NCBI GenBank assembly: GCA_008477525.1 | Contig: SPDT01000003.1 | Coordinates: 2,170,001 to 2,234,000 of the forward strand | Direction: 5' to 3' | DNA length: 64,000 nucleotides | Origin: Hypomyces perniciosus | Lineage: Eukaryota; Ascomycota; Sordariomycetes; Hypocreales; Hypocreaceae | Shown: piece by piece, positions 23,846-34,174 of the stretch | Layout of the letters: every line of letters begins with the position of its first letter | Numbering within the stretch: the stretch's first letter is position 1 | The notes under the pieces: model-generated | Databases searched by the model: none | What the model was told of the DNA's origin: nothing | The model's input: the letters and a program-made list of their open reading frames with translations, nothing else | Translations under genes and position numbers: made by a program

Positions 23846-24607
23846 ATTGTGAACAGGCAACGAGTGATGTGCAGGAAGTAAAGAAGCAGATGGTTTGTCG
23901 ATTGAGAGAATGAATCGAGAAATAGGGGAGGCTGAACTCGATGAACAGCAGCTAGCCTCAATTAAGCCCCCCAAGTATCTATCTAGTACTTAACCTGCTG
24001 GGGACTGAAGCGCCTAGCGTCCTTCCAGCACATACGAGTAGTCACTATTGAAGACAGGATGCATAGGCTGGGCCTGCTCGAGTCAAATCCGTGATCCCAC
24101 AAGGCACCGTCTTGAAAGCCCAGCGCGCGACGCCAAAAAAGAAAGATAAAGCCTTTAATCCTGCGCTTATATGTATGAATGTCACTGAATAGGAACGACG
24201 CCAGCGTCATTTTGTGGTTGCAAAAGCACCAATCTGGGCGAATCACAAAACGCCATGGGCCAGCCATGTGTTGTACTCGTAGAGATGTCGTCGTTTACCT
24301 AGTCCAATGAACTTGCTAGATACGAAGTATAGCTGTTTGGACATCAGGGATCAATTATTGCAGCCCCCCCGCCAAGCCAGCCTCGTTGATGCCCAACGTA
24401 ACGTGGAAATTCTATCCAGAGTAAAACATTATAGATAGCGCTCAAAGCTGTGTTCTATGAAACCGCAATCAGGAGTGTCCAGGTGCTGTGAATGAGAAGA
24501 TGTGCGTCCTCACGTATACCAGACTTTACGACTTGGTTCGCCTTATACATCACCAGTCCCATCAAAGGCATTGAGGTGCTCGCCGCGACACACAAGACAC
24601 ACAAAAC
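23846..24607. other. Divergent intergenic region upstream of the 566-aa protein and gasdermin-like genes
   Basis: 762 bp between two genes that point away from each other; must hold both promoters. The 94-codon minus-strand frame 23983-24267 has no recognisable feature and is not accepted. Confidence 0.5.
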
Positions 24608-25489
24608 ATGGCCGTGGAGCTTACCTACCTACTCTCCCCGAAGTTCTATTTCAAGCGAGACGGCCCAATCTCGCTGGGCAGTATCGTCGCTGACCCGTTC
24701 CGGCCACACCTCGTGCTGACAACCGTGGACGCTGCCACCCTCGCCGAGCGCTACCCAACGGTCAGGACGTTCACAGATTTCGACCAGAACCTGACGAGCA
24801 GCCATGGGAGGGGTGCCTCCGTGTCGGCCTGGCTCGAGTTCCTGCAGACCGCCAGCGCGAAGGTCGGACTCGCCCGCCAGAAGCAGCGGCTTGACCAGTA
24901 CACCATGACCTCGCTCGAGACCGAGTATTTTCTAGAATTCCCTAGCAAGGAGGAGATCAAGACGCGTGTCAAGGTTGACCGCGTGCGTGAGGTGATCAAG
25001 GCCAGCTTCTTTCCCGGCGTCCGGCAGCCTGTGTACATGGTGACTGGGAGGAAGGTGGCCAGAGGATTCTCTGTGGTGCATGAGAGCGGGAAGCAGACGG
25101 GGGGCGAGGCTAAGGCTGGAGGTTTGGCTCCCACGCCTGCGGGAAACGTGGCCATCCAAGGTGGTGCGTCTAGGCACACGGCAAGGGAGTTGCAGACCGG
25201 GTGGAGGGCCGAAGACGAGCTTGTGTTTGCGTATCAGCTTATGAAGATTGATGTCAAGGGCTGGAAGGACTCTAAAGTTGAATACGACGAGTTCAGGCAC
25301 GAGTCGGCACTTCTTTGTAACGACGATGAAGACGACGAAGAGGAACAGGATGAGGATGTCGATATTGACGTGCATATCGGTACGGCTACCCCTGCTGACC
25401 TGGCTAGAGTGGCGTATGATGGGGCGATGGTCACGGTCGAGGTTGGCGAAGGTAAACAGAGACTGTTTCTCGTTTCAACACGCGATTGA
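24608..25489 (+). CDS. Gasdermin-like pore-forming cell-death protein (RCD-1/HET-Q1 type), candidate
   Basis: 293 aa, intronless, near the size of fungal gasdermins. Two stretches fit the gasdermin N-domain: residues 17-37 (R-D-G-P-I-S-L-G-S-I-V through P-x-x-L-V-L), like the conserved first-strand pattern of animal gasdermins, and residues 139-158 (P-V-Y-M-V-T-G then hydrophobic alternation), like the L-Y-V-V-T-E membrane strand. A charged amphipathic stretch (about 83-130), a Gly/Ala-rich loop (161-187) and a strongly acidic run (239-252) before a short C-terminal tail follow. Family knowledge: fungal gasdermins are kept inactive by a short C-terminal part and act at the plasma membrane after proteolysis or allelic interaction. 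The convergent subtilisin gene 139 bp away is the best contextual support (HET-Q1/HET-Q2 arrangement). The frame is open and shows no RIP damage. The ATG at 24608 is preceded by an A-rich context. The call rests on pattern and neighbourhood, not a database hit. Confidence 0.65.
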   Translation: MAVELTYLLSPKFYFKRDGPISLGSIVADPFRPHLVLTTVDAATLAERYPTVRTFTDFDQNLTSSHGRGASVSAWLEFLQTASAKVGLARQKQRLDQYTMTSLETEYFLEFPSKEEIKTRVKVDRVREVIKASFFPGVRQPVYMVTGRKVARGFSVVHESGKQTGGEAKAGGLAPTPAGNVAIQGGASRHTARELQTGWRAEDELVFAYQLMKIDVKGWKDSKVEYDEFRHESALLCNDDEDDEEEQDEDVDIDVHIGTATPADLARVAYDGAMVTVEVGEGKQRLFLVSTRD

Positions 25490-25628
25490 TGATTAGAAAC
25501 GTGTAATCTTTTATTTATTTTTTCGAGATGTCTAGTCAATCTCGGCTAAAGCGTCTTCAAATTTTGCCCATCGCGGCACTTCATCGATACGCAGAAGCTT
25601 ATCTAGCGACACAACGAGATGCCCTTTA
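25490..25628. other. Shared 3' intergenic region of convergent gasdermin-like and protease genes
   Basis: Only 139 bp separate the two stops, so 3' ends of the transcripts probably overlap. An AT-rich TTTTATTTATTTTTT tract (about 25508-25522) could serve 3'-end formation for the plus-strand gene. Confidence 0.5.
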
Positions 25629-28573
25629 TTACCTATGTAACGAGCGTACTGCCAGAGACCTGAACATCGCGAGCATCCCTGGCTGAGTTTTAAGTTTCCT
25701 GATGATTTCTGAGTTTCCGCCTTTCCGCACTTTCCAAGTCGCATATTCGAGCAATACCGCTGCCATTCCAGCCGCGATCGCCGTCGCCACGGAGGAGCCC
25801 GACCGAGGCTCCATAGTGTGACCTTGGCGGATTGATGCCCCTGGAACATCTACGCCCAGTGTTCCAAACACTATTCCCTCGTCCTCCTTCCGTTGGGGGT
25901 TAAAGTCTGGAAAGAAGCCATTTGCGTTGGAGCCGCGCATGGAGATGACGGATGAGAATCGCGCCGGAAACATCTCCGGCTCTCTCACCCCAAAGTTGCC
26001 TGCTGCTGCAAAGAAGAGGATCTCTTCATTACGTGAGAATACGCCGCCGAGGATTACTTTCTTAATCTTCAGTTTATCTTTCCTATACCCAAAAGACATT
26101 GAGATAATATCAACTTTCCATTCTTCCAATGCCCATTTAATTGCCTGTGGCCAGTCAGTCGCAGAACATTGGCGGTCCGCCGAATAGAGTGACGCTGGGA
26201 ACGCTACCTTTACCACAATCTCGTCGCCTGCAACCTCAAGTCCTTTCTGATCTTCGGCGACCCGTGCCACGTAGATATCAGCCTCCGGGGCGACCCTCAT
26301 GATCACAGACACGACGTGCGTCCCATGTCCCGCCACATCGATAAAGTCTGGAGAATCTTTGGCCCAGTCTTTCCAGAGCTTTAGTCGGCGGTGACGAAGC
26401 GGCAGGTGGAAGAATACAGCATCATTTTTGCAGCCTGTGTCTAGTACTGCGATCTTGATACGGGCCGGCAGACCGTCAGATCGTTTTCCAAGCCCTCCAA
26501 TGATGTGAGAGTTGAAGTGGTCTATATGACGGAGCCATTTTTCGGACAGTTTTTGTTCGCGTATCGTCGAGGCGTTCTTCGGCGTCGCCGGCTCCGGCTC
26601 CTGTATAGCTGGTTGCGGCACTTGTGGTAAATCCACAGGGCCCAACGCAGACAGGTCGTCTATCCATCCGGTTGCTCGGACAAACTCTTCTAGAGGAGCA
26701 ACAACCTTCTCATACAACAGCTTCCGCCGTTTCCTTATAGCCTCAGCCTCCTCTTCTGCTTGCGTGTCTACGTTTTCGGCCGGTGCTTTGGCATTCCGAA
26801 GCACACTTTTGACCTGGCCTATGTTGCTGCCCGGGGCTTTGACACTTTTCATCTGCGAGTTTGCAGCTTGCACCTGCACTTTCACACCAGGGTGCAATGT
26901 AAAGTTCTCGCCCTCGAGACAGCACCTTGTCACAGTTCTATAAGTTGGGAAGTGGAAGTTAGGCCACGGCTCCTTCGAATCCGAATAGTTCTTCGCCCAT
27001 AACAAGACTTGGTTTCTCCTGGCTGTCTCCGAGCCTTCTTGAACCCTGTTCTCAAGTGATATTCCCCTCCCAATCTCCACCAGCATGACCCCTGATGCTC
27101 GGATTCGAGGATAACGGTGAATGTCGCCACTGCCGACGCTGCAATCGCGGAAATGGACATCATTCTCGCCGAAACGGACTGAAAAATAAGGTTTCCATGC
27201 AAATATGCCATTCTGGGCCTCGGCTTTGCTGCCGTCTAAGTGGCTTCCGGGGATGAATTGGATGGCGTCGCTATTCCACTGCATGTTCATCCAGTCTGAT
27301 TCGTAATACTGCCAAACAGACTGAGCCACTATATACGCCAGGACACCCTTCATCGCCGCTCCCAATCTGTAATTTTCAAGGAGCTTGGAAAGGGAGATGC
27401 CCGGTTCGTTCTCGACGATATACTTCAGTTGGCATGGGTTATCTCTGAACAGCTCGCCACTTTGAATTGTTAGGCGGAGTCGTGAATTCTCGCGGAGTCT
27501 TATCAACTCGCAGAATTTTCCCGACTTTACTTTTTCAAAGACTCTACTGGTAGGCTTTCTTGGCTCTTGGTCGGTGAACCCTACCTTCTTCTCTCTTCAG
27601 TCGAGGGTAGTCAGTAGGCACGCAATAGGGATGATGCTGCGTTATTTGGGATGAATACGTTCTTACCGAGGTACTAACACTTGCACGTCTTGCCACAAAC
27701 ACTGCCCTTTTCCGCGCTAGCTTGAAAATGGTTCGTCGGAGTCTGGGAGAGTAGAGAAAAGCATCTCAAATTCAGCCTGATCCTCCGGCGTATAGGACTG
27801 TGTCCCTTTCAATAGTAGTCGGGCGATATGCATGTGTCCTCGTGGCTTTCCTTCATTATCACAACACAAGCACCTCGTGTGCCTCCTGAGAATTGTGTAT
27901 ACCAACATCTTCACCTTGGTTGAATACTCATCGGGTGTAACCGTTGGCCCGCTTGCAATGTCCGCGAAAACGGGTCGTCTGACGCCGTAAAGGCTGGAGA
28001 ATTTCTGGAAGTGCTTAATGGCTGCCTTGGCAAGAGAGGTTCTTCCTTTGGCATTCGCGTGCAAGCCGCATCGTATCTTTCGTTCCGTGCGAACATAAAG
28101 CAGAGAACCCTCTTCTTCTGTTCCAAGATCCCTCATGCATGTATACTGGTGTACCCCGGGTATTCTCGTCAGAGGCTAAAATCGCAGTCAGAGTGAGCTT
28201 TTATCATTGCAATAGATCTTCCATAGAGCCTTGCACAATTTTGCAAATGTGGAAGCGATAGCCACACATGTTGCTCTATACGTAGCTGGAAAGCTACCCG
28301 GCTCTTCCAAGGATGCAGTTGGAGAGAAGGGTAGGCCGCACTTACAGTTACAGAGCAGACTTTTTCTACATCTTGTAAGAGCTTCAGCACCAATTCCTGC
28401 ATGCTCTTCTCATCTTCTGGCATCATCGTATTCAGGGCGCACCAGACAATGAAGAGCTCACCCCCAAGACTGCGGCAGAGCTTAAGTCCCTTCTCCGCGC
28501 CCAGCGCCAGTGCGATATTCGATACGCGGAAGATTGCCACCTGGGCAATCTCAAGCAGGTTTGAGTCGTCCAT
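25629..28573 (-). pseudogene. Subtilisin-like (S8) serine protease with fungal DUF7580-like N-terminal region, HET-Q2-like, interrupted by a nonsense codon
   Basis: Model: exons 28573-28346, 28145-27667 and 27594-25629, 891 codons in phase. Intron 2 (72 nt) has GTAAGA, a CTGAC branch and an AAG end. Intron 1 is less sure: the long form (200 nt) is modelled; a 60-nt intron from the same GTAAGT plus a further one is possible. The N-terminal half is a helical fungal module of DUF7580 type. The protease domain follows a K/R/E-rich linker with all catalytic residues: A-V-L-D-T-G (Asp about 621), G-H-G-T-H (His about 659), A-A-G-N (oxyanion Asn about 769) and G-S-S-V-A-T (Ser about 837). The frame is broken by TAG at 27717-27719 (codon about 219), explained by one C-to-T change in a CpA step on the plus strand, as RIP makes. 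No splice site seems able to remove it. If functional, it would cleave the adjacent gasdermin-like protein. Confidence 0.75.
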
Positions 28574-28823
28574 CGGACACGCTGTCTCGAATCGCGAGCA
28601 TCAACTTGGCCAGCAGCGGAAAACTGCCTGTCGCAAGCAAGGGAGGGGACTATATGCATCGTTAGGCATCAAGCACGTGTAGCACGTGAGCATGATGCAT
28701 GATGCATGACACCAAATCGGGCAGCCAGCCAACCTGTGGTTTTTGTTTGGCTGCATGGCATCCCTGTTGGGTAACATGCAATCCTTCCTGAGTTTAAGTC
28801 AGACTGAAATACGGGATACAGCA
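28574..28823. promoter_or_regulatory. Compact bidirectional promoter of the protease and NLR genes
   Basis: Only 169-250 bp lie between the two divergent starts, depending on the NLR ATG. Two palindromic E-box-type CACGTG sites sit nine bases apart (28674-28679, 28683-28688), and ATGCAT palindromes occur at 28654-28659, 28695-28700 and 28702-28707. Shared bHLH-type control of both genes is an inference. Confidence 0.5.
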
Positions 28824-31800
28824 ATGTCGAAGAATGAGTCTATCCTTTACGACGCCACCGCGGCGTGCCGCAAGAGCCTTCAGGAGTGCGTCAAGATTGA
28901 CAAACTCATGAAGGACAAGTGGGCTGCGCTGCGGCTGGCGGATTTCAACCTCTGGGCCGCTGGAATTGGCGCATCCGCACGTCACAAGGCATCTCTTGAT
29001 GCGAGGCTGTCGCTTAAGCCGGACGTTCGAGACGCGGTAGCTAAGATTTTGCAGATGCTCACGGAGAGCCTAGGCACCTGCAGAAGTAGGTTAGATCCGC
29101 CCTAAGCTGCTTATTAAATATAGCTAACTTAGATGCTATTCTCCTCAGCTATTTTAAATATAGTTCTTTCACTTAATAAAGATAATAATAGTGAAGATAA
29201 AGATGCCTGTAGTCGGACTTAATCTTTAGACGACCTATCAGATTAAGCATTTTCACTTTAGCCGGGTAAATTAAGCTTTAAATCCGAGACGGAGTTTAGC
29301 AGTTTACCTGCCGGCATAGATGCTCGTCTGCTTGAAACAATGAGAACTGTAGACTCGATATTAGACCAGCTGGCCAGGATCGCAGTCGCCATCCGCCGGT
29401 CAGGGGCTCGCTCTCGGCTCCAGAAGGCGGATCGTTCGTTCAAGGCTGAAGAACACAAAGAATTGGAGGACCACCTAAAGGCAATTGTCCTCTACCGTCC
29501 AGGAATGACATTGGATGACTTTAACAAGAAAGAACTGGGCGAAGTGCAACGGCGTCTAATCAAGTGCAATCTTCAACGTCGTCACCGCTTTATATACGCA
29601 CAACGTCACGCAATAGAACTGGAACAGGTGAGACCTGCCCAGAAACCCAAAAAACAGTTTGCAACTGTCTTGCAAACAAAGGAGCGAAACAGTCCAGAAC
29701 AAGGCGATCTTGCATCCCAGAGTGTCGCTAATGCTCCGCGGGCAAATACCAAGCCCATCGTCTCCGCGCAGCCAGCAGCGCGACCTCTGAAGATGTCAGA
29801 AATTACGGGAACCACTGCCTCTGCTGTAAGCGAATCCCTTACCCTGCGACAGGATCCGACGCCATCACAAGCTGCGCCTACACTGGTGTCTACTACTGCG
29901 GCCAAAATCGATTATCCTAGGCCACCACTTGAAGCGCAGAAAGGGGCATTCTTTTTCCAGTGCCCATGCTGTTGTCAGACCCTTCCTGTCATGGTTGCTA
30001 AAGGCAACAGCTGGAAGTACGTTCATCGAGAAATAAGTCTGAATTCCGAGCTAACAGGTCAGCAGAAAACATCTCGCAGATGATGTCTGTCCCTACACAT
30101 GCGTCCTAGAAGACTGCACTAAAGAGGACGTACTATACACGACCAAGGAGGCTTGGAAGACACACCTCATTGAAAACCACCGAAGCACCTCGTACTGGGC
30201 CTGTTTTCCCTGCGGTGGTGACGTGCAACTTCCTACAGAAGCCGCCTTCATCGCACACACCAAAAAGGAACACCAGGAAACCATTTTGGAAGATCAGATA
30301 CCACTCCTGTCGCCCATATGTAAACGTTCGGTCCCTGCAGATATCGTTACATGTCCATTGTGCGATGTATGGACTCCTAAAGAGACAAATGAACTCGACA
30401 GGGAAGCTTTGATAAACCACATAGCTGAAGAGGTTCACTCCTTCTCGCTTAAAGCCTTACCTTGGCCACCCGAGGATGACGATTCTGGGTGTGAAGAGAG
30501 GGTTGGCGGTGCTGTGCAGACCGTCCAGGACTGGCTCATGAGATGGAACTTATCAATTCAGGGCGCAAAAGCACGCCCGCCGTACCGCAGGCAACGAGGA
30601 ATGCCTGATCCTTCTCACTATTTCAGAAGCCACCCATACTTCGCAGAAAATGGTGGGAATGACAGCACCAGCCGAGGCGACTCCGAAGATTCCGCAGCAA
30701 GTAATCTTACATTGCTCCAGAACGAGGGATCGTTGACCTTCACGGACTCTGGAGAGGGGCAATTGCAGGACCAGGGCAATCTGGACCAGCAGGCTGTTCT
30801 CCGTTGGCTCACCCCACTCGATTATGGCCCTCAACAGAGCGACCTGATTCATCGGCGGCAAGAAGGAACCTGCCAATGGTTTCTCAATTCGCTAGAATTC
30901 CGTTGCTGGTTGGAAACGAGCCAGCGGACATTGTTTTGTCCAGGTCTCCTTGGAGCGGGGAAGACAATCCTTATAGCAATCCTGATCGACGACCTTTGTA
31001 CTCGGTTTCAAGACGATATGAACATCGGCATTACATACATCTTCTGCAACACTCCAAGGCAAAGTGAACAGAGAGCTGATATGTTACTGGCAAACTTGCT
31101 GAAGCAGTTAAGCCAGCAAAGGTCTTCTCTACCAGCTGCCAGTGTGAAAGCTCTCTATGACAAGCATAAGAATGAACGGACACGACCGTCACTCCGCGGA
31201 ATTTCGGAAGCCCTTCAGTCTATTGTGTCTATGTATTCCAGGACCTTCATTGTTCTCGACGCCCTTGATGAACTAGTGGATGACTGCCGAACGAGATTCA
31301 TGGCAGAGGTTTTCTACCTCCAAGCCCAGAGTGGAGCAAATGTCTTTGTGACCTCGAGATTTATCCCACATATCACTAGGCAGTTTGAGGGAACTATCTC
31401 GCTGGAGATTCGTGCCAGTGAAGAAGATGTGGGAAGATATCTTGATGGCCAAATGTATAGACTCCCATCCTTCATAAATGGGAGACCTGAACTACAAGAG
31501 GAAATCAGGACTATAATTGTCAGGACTGTCGACGGAATGTATATCACACTTCCCACAATGATGTAAAATCTACTAACATCGCTAGGTTTGCCCTTGCACA
31601 ATCTTATTTTGATTCCTTGATCGATGAGTGTACCCCTAAAGCTCTTCGGGGTACTCTGCGCAGACTCTCTACTGGTTCCGACGTATATAGTGATATTTTC
31701 CAGCATACAATGAGGCGTATTGAAGGGCAACTTAGTGCAGCGAGGAATCTTGCTAAGCAAGTTTTGTCATGCATCACCTGCGCACAAAGACCACTCACCG

Positions 31801-33680
31801 TAACAGAGCTTCAGCATGCACTTGCCGTGGAGGTTGGCGAATCTCAACTTGATGAAGATAACCTCCCAGATGTTGAAGACATGATTTCGGCATGTGCTGG
31901 GCTAGTTACCGTCGATAAGAGAAGTAACGCTGTCCATTTTTCCCACTATACAATGAAGGAATACTTTGAGCAAACACAGACATGCTGGTTTCCAGATGCA
32001 GAGACTGGTATTACAAGGATCTGCCTCACCTACCTCTCATTTGACGTCTTTGAGAGCGGATTCTGTCAAACAGACGCTGAGTTCGGGGAACGACTGAAAT
32101 TGCATGAGTTTTACGGATATGCTGCTCGCTACTGGGGACATCATGCTTACAGGACATCAACTCTTTGCCAGGAAGTTATAGACTTTCTAAAGGGCGGGGC
32201 AAAGATGGAGGCATCGATCCAAACACTAATGGCCATTAAGCAAGAACCATCAAGCTCAAAGTACAGTCAAAAGGTTCCAAGGCAAATGACAGGACTGCAT
32301 TTAGCGGCATTCTTCGGCATTGAGAACGCTACGCAATACTTGCTGGGAAGTGACAAACCAGACTTGAAAGATAGCTATGGTCGGACACCGCTATTGTGGT
32401 CTGTCGGGAGAGGGCATAAGGCTATCGTACAGCTGTTGCTCTCCACGGACAAGGTCAGGGTTAACTCGAAGGACAAGGATGGACGGACACCGCTTTCGTT
32501 GGCGGCCAGGGTAGGGCACGAGGATATCGTACGGCTCCTGCTCGCTACCGACGGGGTAGAGGTTAACTCGAAGGATAATGATGGCTGGACACCGCTGTCG
32601 TTGGCCACGAAGAGAGGGCATGAGGACGTTGTACGGCGTCTGCTCGCCACGGGTAGGGTTGAGACTGATATGGATAATGATGGTGAAGCAGCGGGAACTG
32701 ACATAACTAAGATTCGCAAGGTAGGCCACTTATCTCTCTTAACATCTTCCCCTGCGCATACATTGGTCAAGTAATGGTATCCTCACTGACATCTTTTTCT
32801 GCTAGGTCATCCAAAGCCGTGGGGACCAAACAGCTACTCAGATCGACACCGATACAACCACGGAAGGTGATGCATCCCTTAAAAAACAGTCAATAATTGC
32901 TTTTTACATGGTTGTTCTACTCTGTGGTAAGTTTCCCCATTAGCGTGTTTGTTCTTTTAATCCCTTAACTAACTGCACCGCATGCTCAGACGATAGCTCT
33001 TCAATGTTAGTAGGCACCCGCATCCATGACATGATTGAGCTTGTCATGCGCATTACTCGTATCTTCGTGGTTTTTTGTCCTGAGGGCGACGGAATACGTT
33101 TACAATTGATCAATGGTAATCGCGATTTGACGATCGGCTTGGATCTTCGACAGGTCGCAAAAGTTTTATCGAGAATCAGACTCCGCGGGAAAAGTAAGAT
33201 AGGCACAAGCCTTAGAAAGAAGATTCTTAATCCGCTGGTATACGACACCATCAACAGTGGTGATGAAGTCAAAAGACCTTTGTTGGTATGTATCATTACC
33301 GCTAGTGGTCCGACTGGGGAAGCAGGAGACACTCTTAAGAATGAGATATTGGATTGTATGTCCTTTGTTGAGGACCACGGTAAGTCATCATTTAGTTACT
33401 TTCTCAGCCTCACTCACTTTAAGTTATGAATGCCCTTTTACTGAAACGTATCTGACAAAAGCTGTCAAATTCGTCATCTCCCACCTCGGTGATGATAAGA
33501 GGGCTTGCTATTTTGTTCTCAGCCTTGATGGTGATTCAAACCTTAATGACGTGTTGTATTGCGACTGTGGTAAGTGATCCCGCGTACAAAGCTCATCAGA
33601 GATTGCTAAGAGCAGCCTACTCCTCAAAGATCGGCTTCATAAAGGTTACATGGAGTTACATGACAATGAGATACGCCTAG
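28743..33680 (+). pseudogene. NLR-type STAND gene: N-terminal helical domain, C2H2-like zinc region, NACHT, ankyrin repeats, vWA; three in-frame stops in a RIP patch
   Basis: Exons: 28743 (or ATG 28824)-29085, 29149-30016, 30063-31538, 31586-32720, 32806-32926, 32990-33379, 33462-33569, 33616-33680. All phases agree (about 1474-1501 codons). Order, numbered from ATG 28824: a helical domain (A-D-F-N-L-W) to residue 87; an acidic linker; a Cys/His-rich zinc-finger region (about 360-440); NACHT with P-loop G-L-L-G-A-G-K-T (about 670) and Walker B F-I-V-L-D-A-L-D-E (about 772); three full and one partial ankyrin repeats (about 1100-1220); and a C-terminal vWA domain with MIDAS D-D-S-S-S formed across intron 5. 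TAA at 29220 and 29244 and TAG at 29259 lie in frame in an AT-rich patch with Asp-to-Asn and Glu-to-Lys-type changes. A 29086-29319 intron (ending CATAG, in phase) could skip them. The last exon is the weakest; translation could end at 33577. The protein is a likely cytosolic sensor. Confidence 0.8.
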
Positions 33681-33872
33681 AGCGATGGGTATGCCGAAGC
33701 TTTTCAAATTTCGTCATTATGCCCTCTAATTTGGTGTTACTGATTTTTATACTTACACAGCTACTTAATACTCTTACGGGGCCTCTTTTAGCCGTACTTC
33801 CTGAAATACGCAACAACAATACCACAAGGATGGATAGGAAACCACTGAAATAACCCAATTTATCAGGCTTAC
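33681..33872. other. Right edge of the gene island, non-coding
   Basis: 3' flank of the NLR gene before the Copia LTR. No supported frame. Confidence 0.5.
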
Positions 33873-34174
33873 TGTTGCTAACTGGCCGAGAAGAGTTGCT
33901 GCTTAAATACATAAAAGTTGTTTGGGGGTATAGCTACTTAGTACATATGGCGGAACGGGCTAGGTCTCCTCCATTGACCACCAGGCAATTCAGTGGTTGT
34001 GTAATACAAGAAGTATAAGGATGAAGTGCGCACAGCGTTATTGGTTAGATGCTTCATTATATAATCACAGGGGTTATGCAACGCATATATAGCAGGGCCT
34101 TTAAGGCATATACTTTTACACAATTCAAGCCATAATCTTATACTTTAATGCAAGGTGCTTGTAGCTGTATAATA
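33873..34174 (+). repeat. 5' LTR of a third Copia-type element (C)
   Basis: Starts TGTTGCTAAC, holds a TATATA box near 34085 and ends TAATA directly before GTTATAAGCCCGG, the same primer-binding-site-like motif that follows the LTR ends of Copia B (7402). Only weakly RIP-mutated next to the gene island. The boundary on the left is the least certain. Confidence 0.55.

Noticed and set aside
23983..24267. 94-codon minus-strand frame upstream of the gasdermin-like gene
   Set aside because: No recognisable feature; lies in a likely double promoter region.
24751..25539. Three minus-strand frames antisense to the gasdermin-like gene
   Set aside because: Mirror frames caused by the GC-rich and acidic coding sequence opposite.
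28169..28573. Reading the 134-codon minus-strand frame as a stand-alone gene
   Set aside because: It contains a GTAAGT donor, and its spliced phase matches the exons of the protease gene; more likely the first exon(s) of that gene.
33871..33920. Similarity of about 20 bp between the Copia C LTR and the LTR of Copia A (TTAAATACAT region)
   Set aside because: The match is short, and the orientation relative to the two elements is inconsistent; not enough to call the same family.
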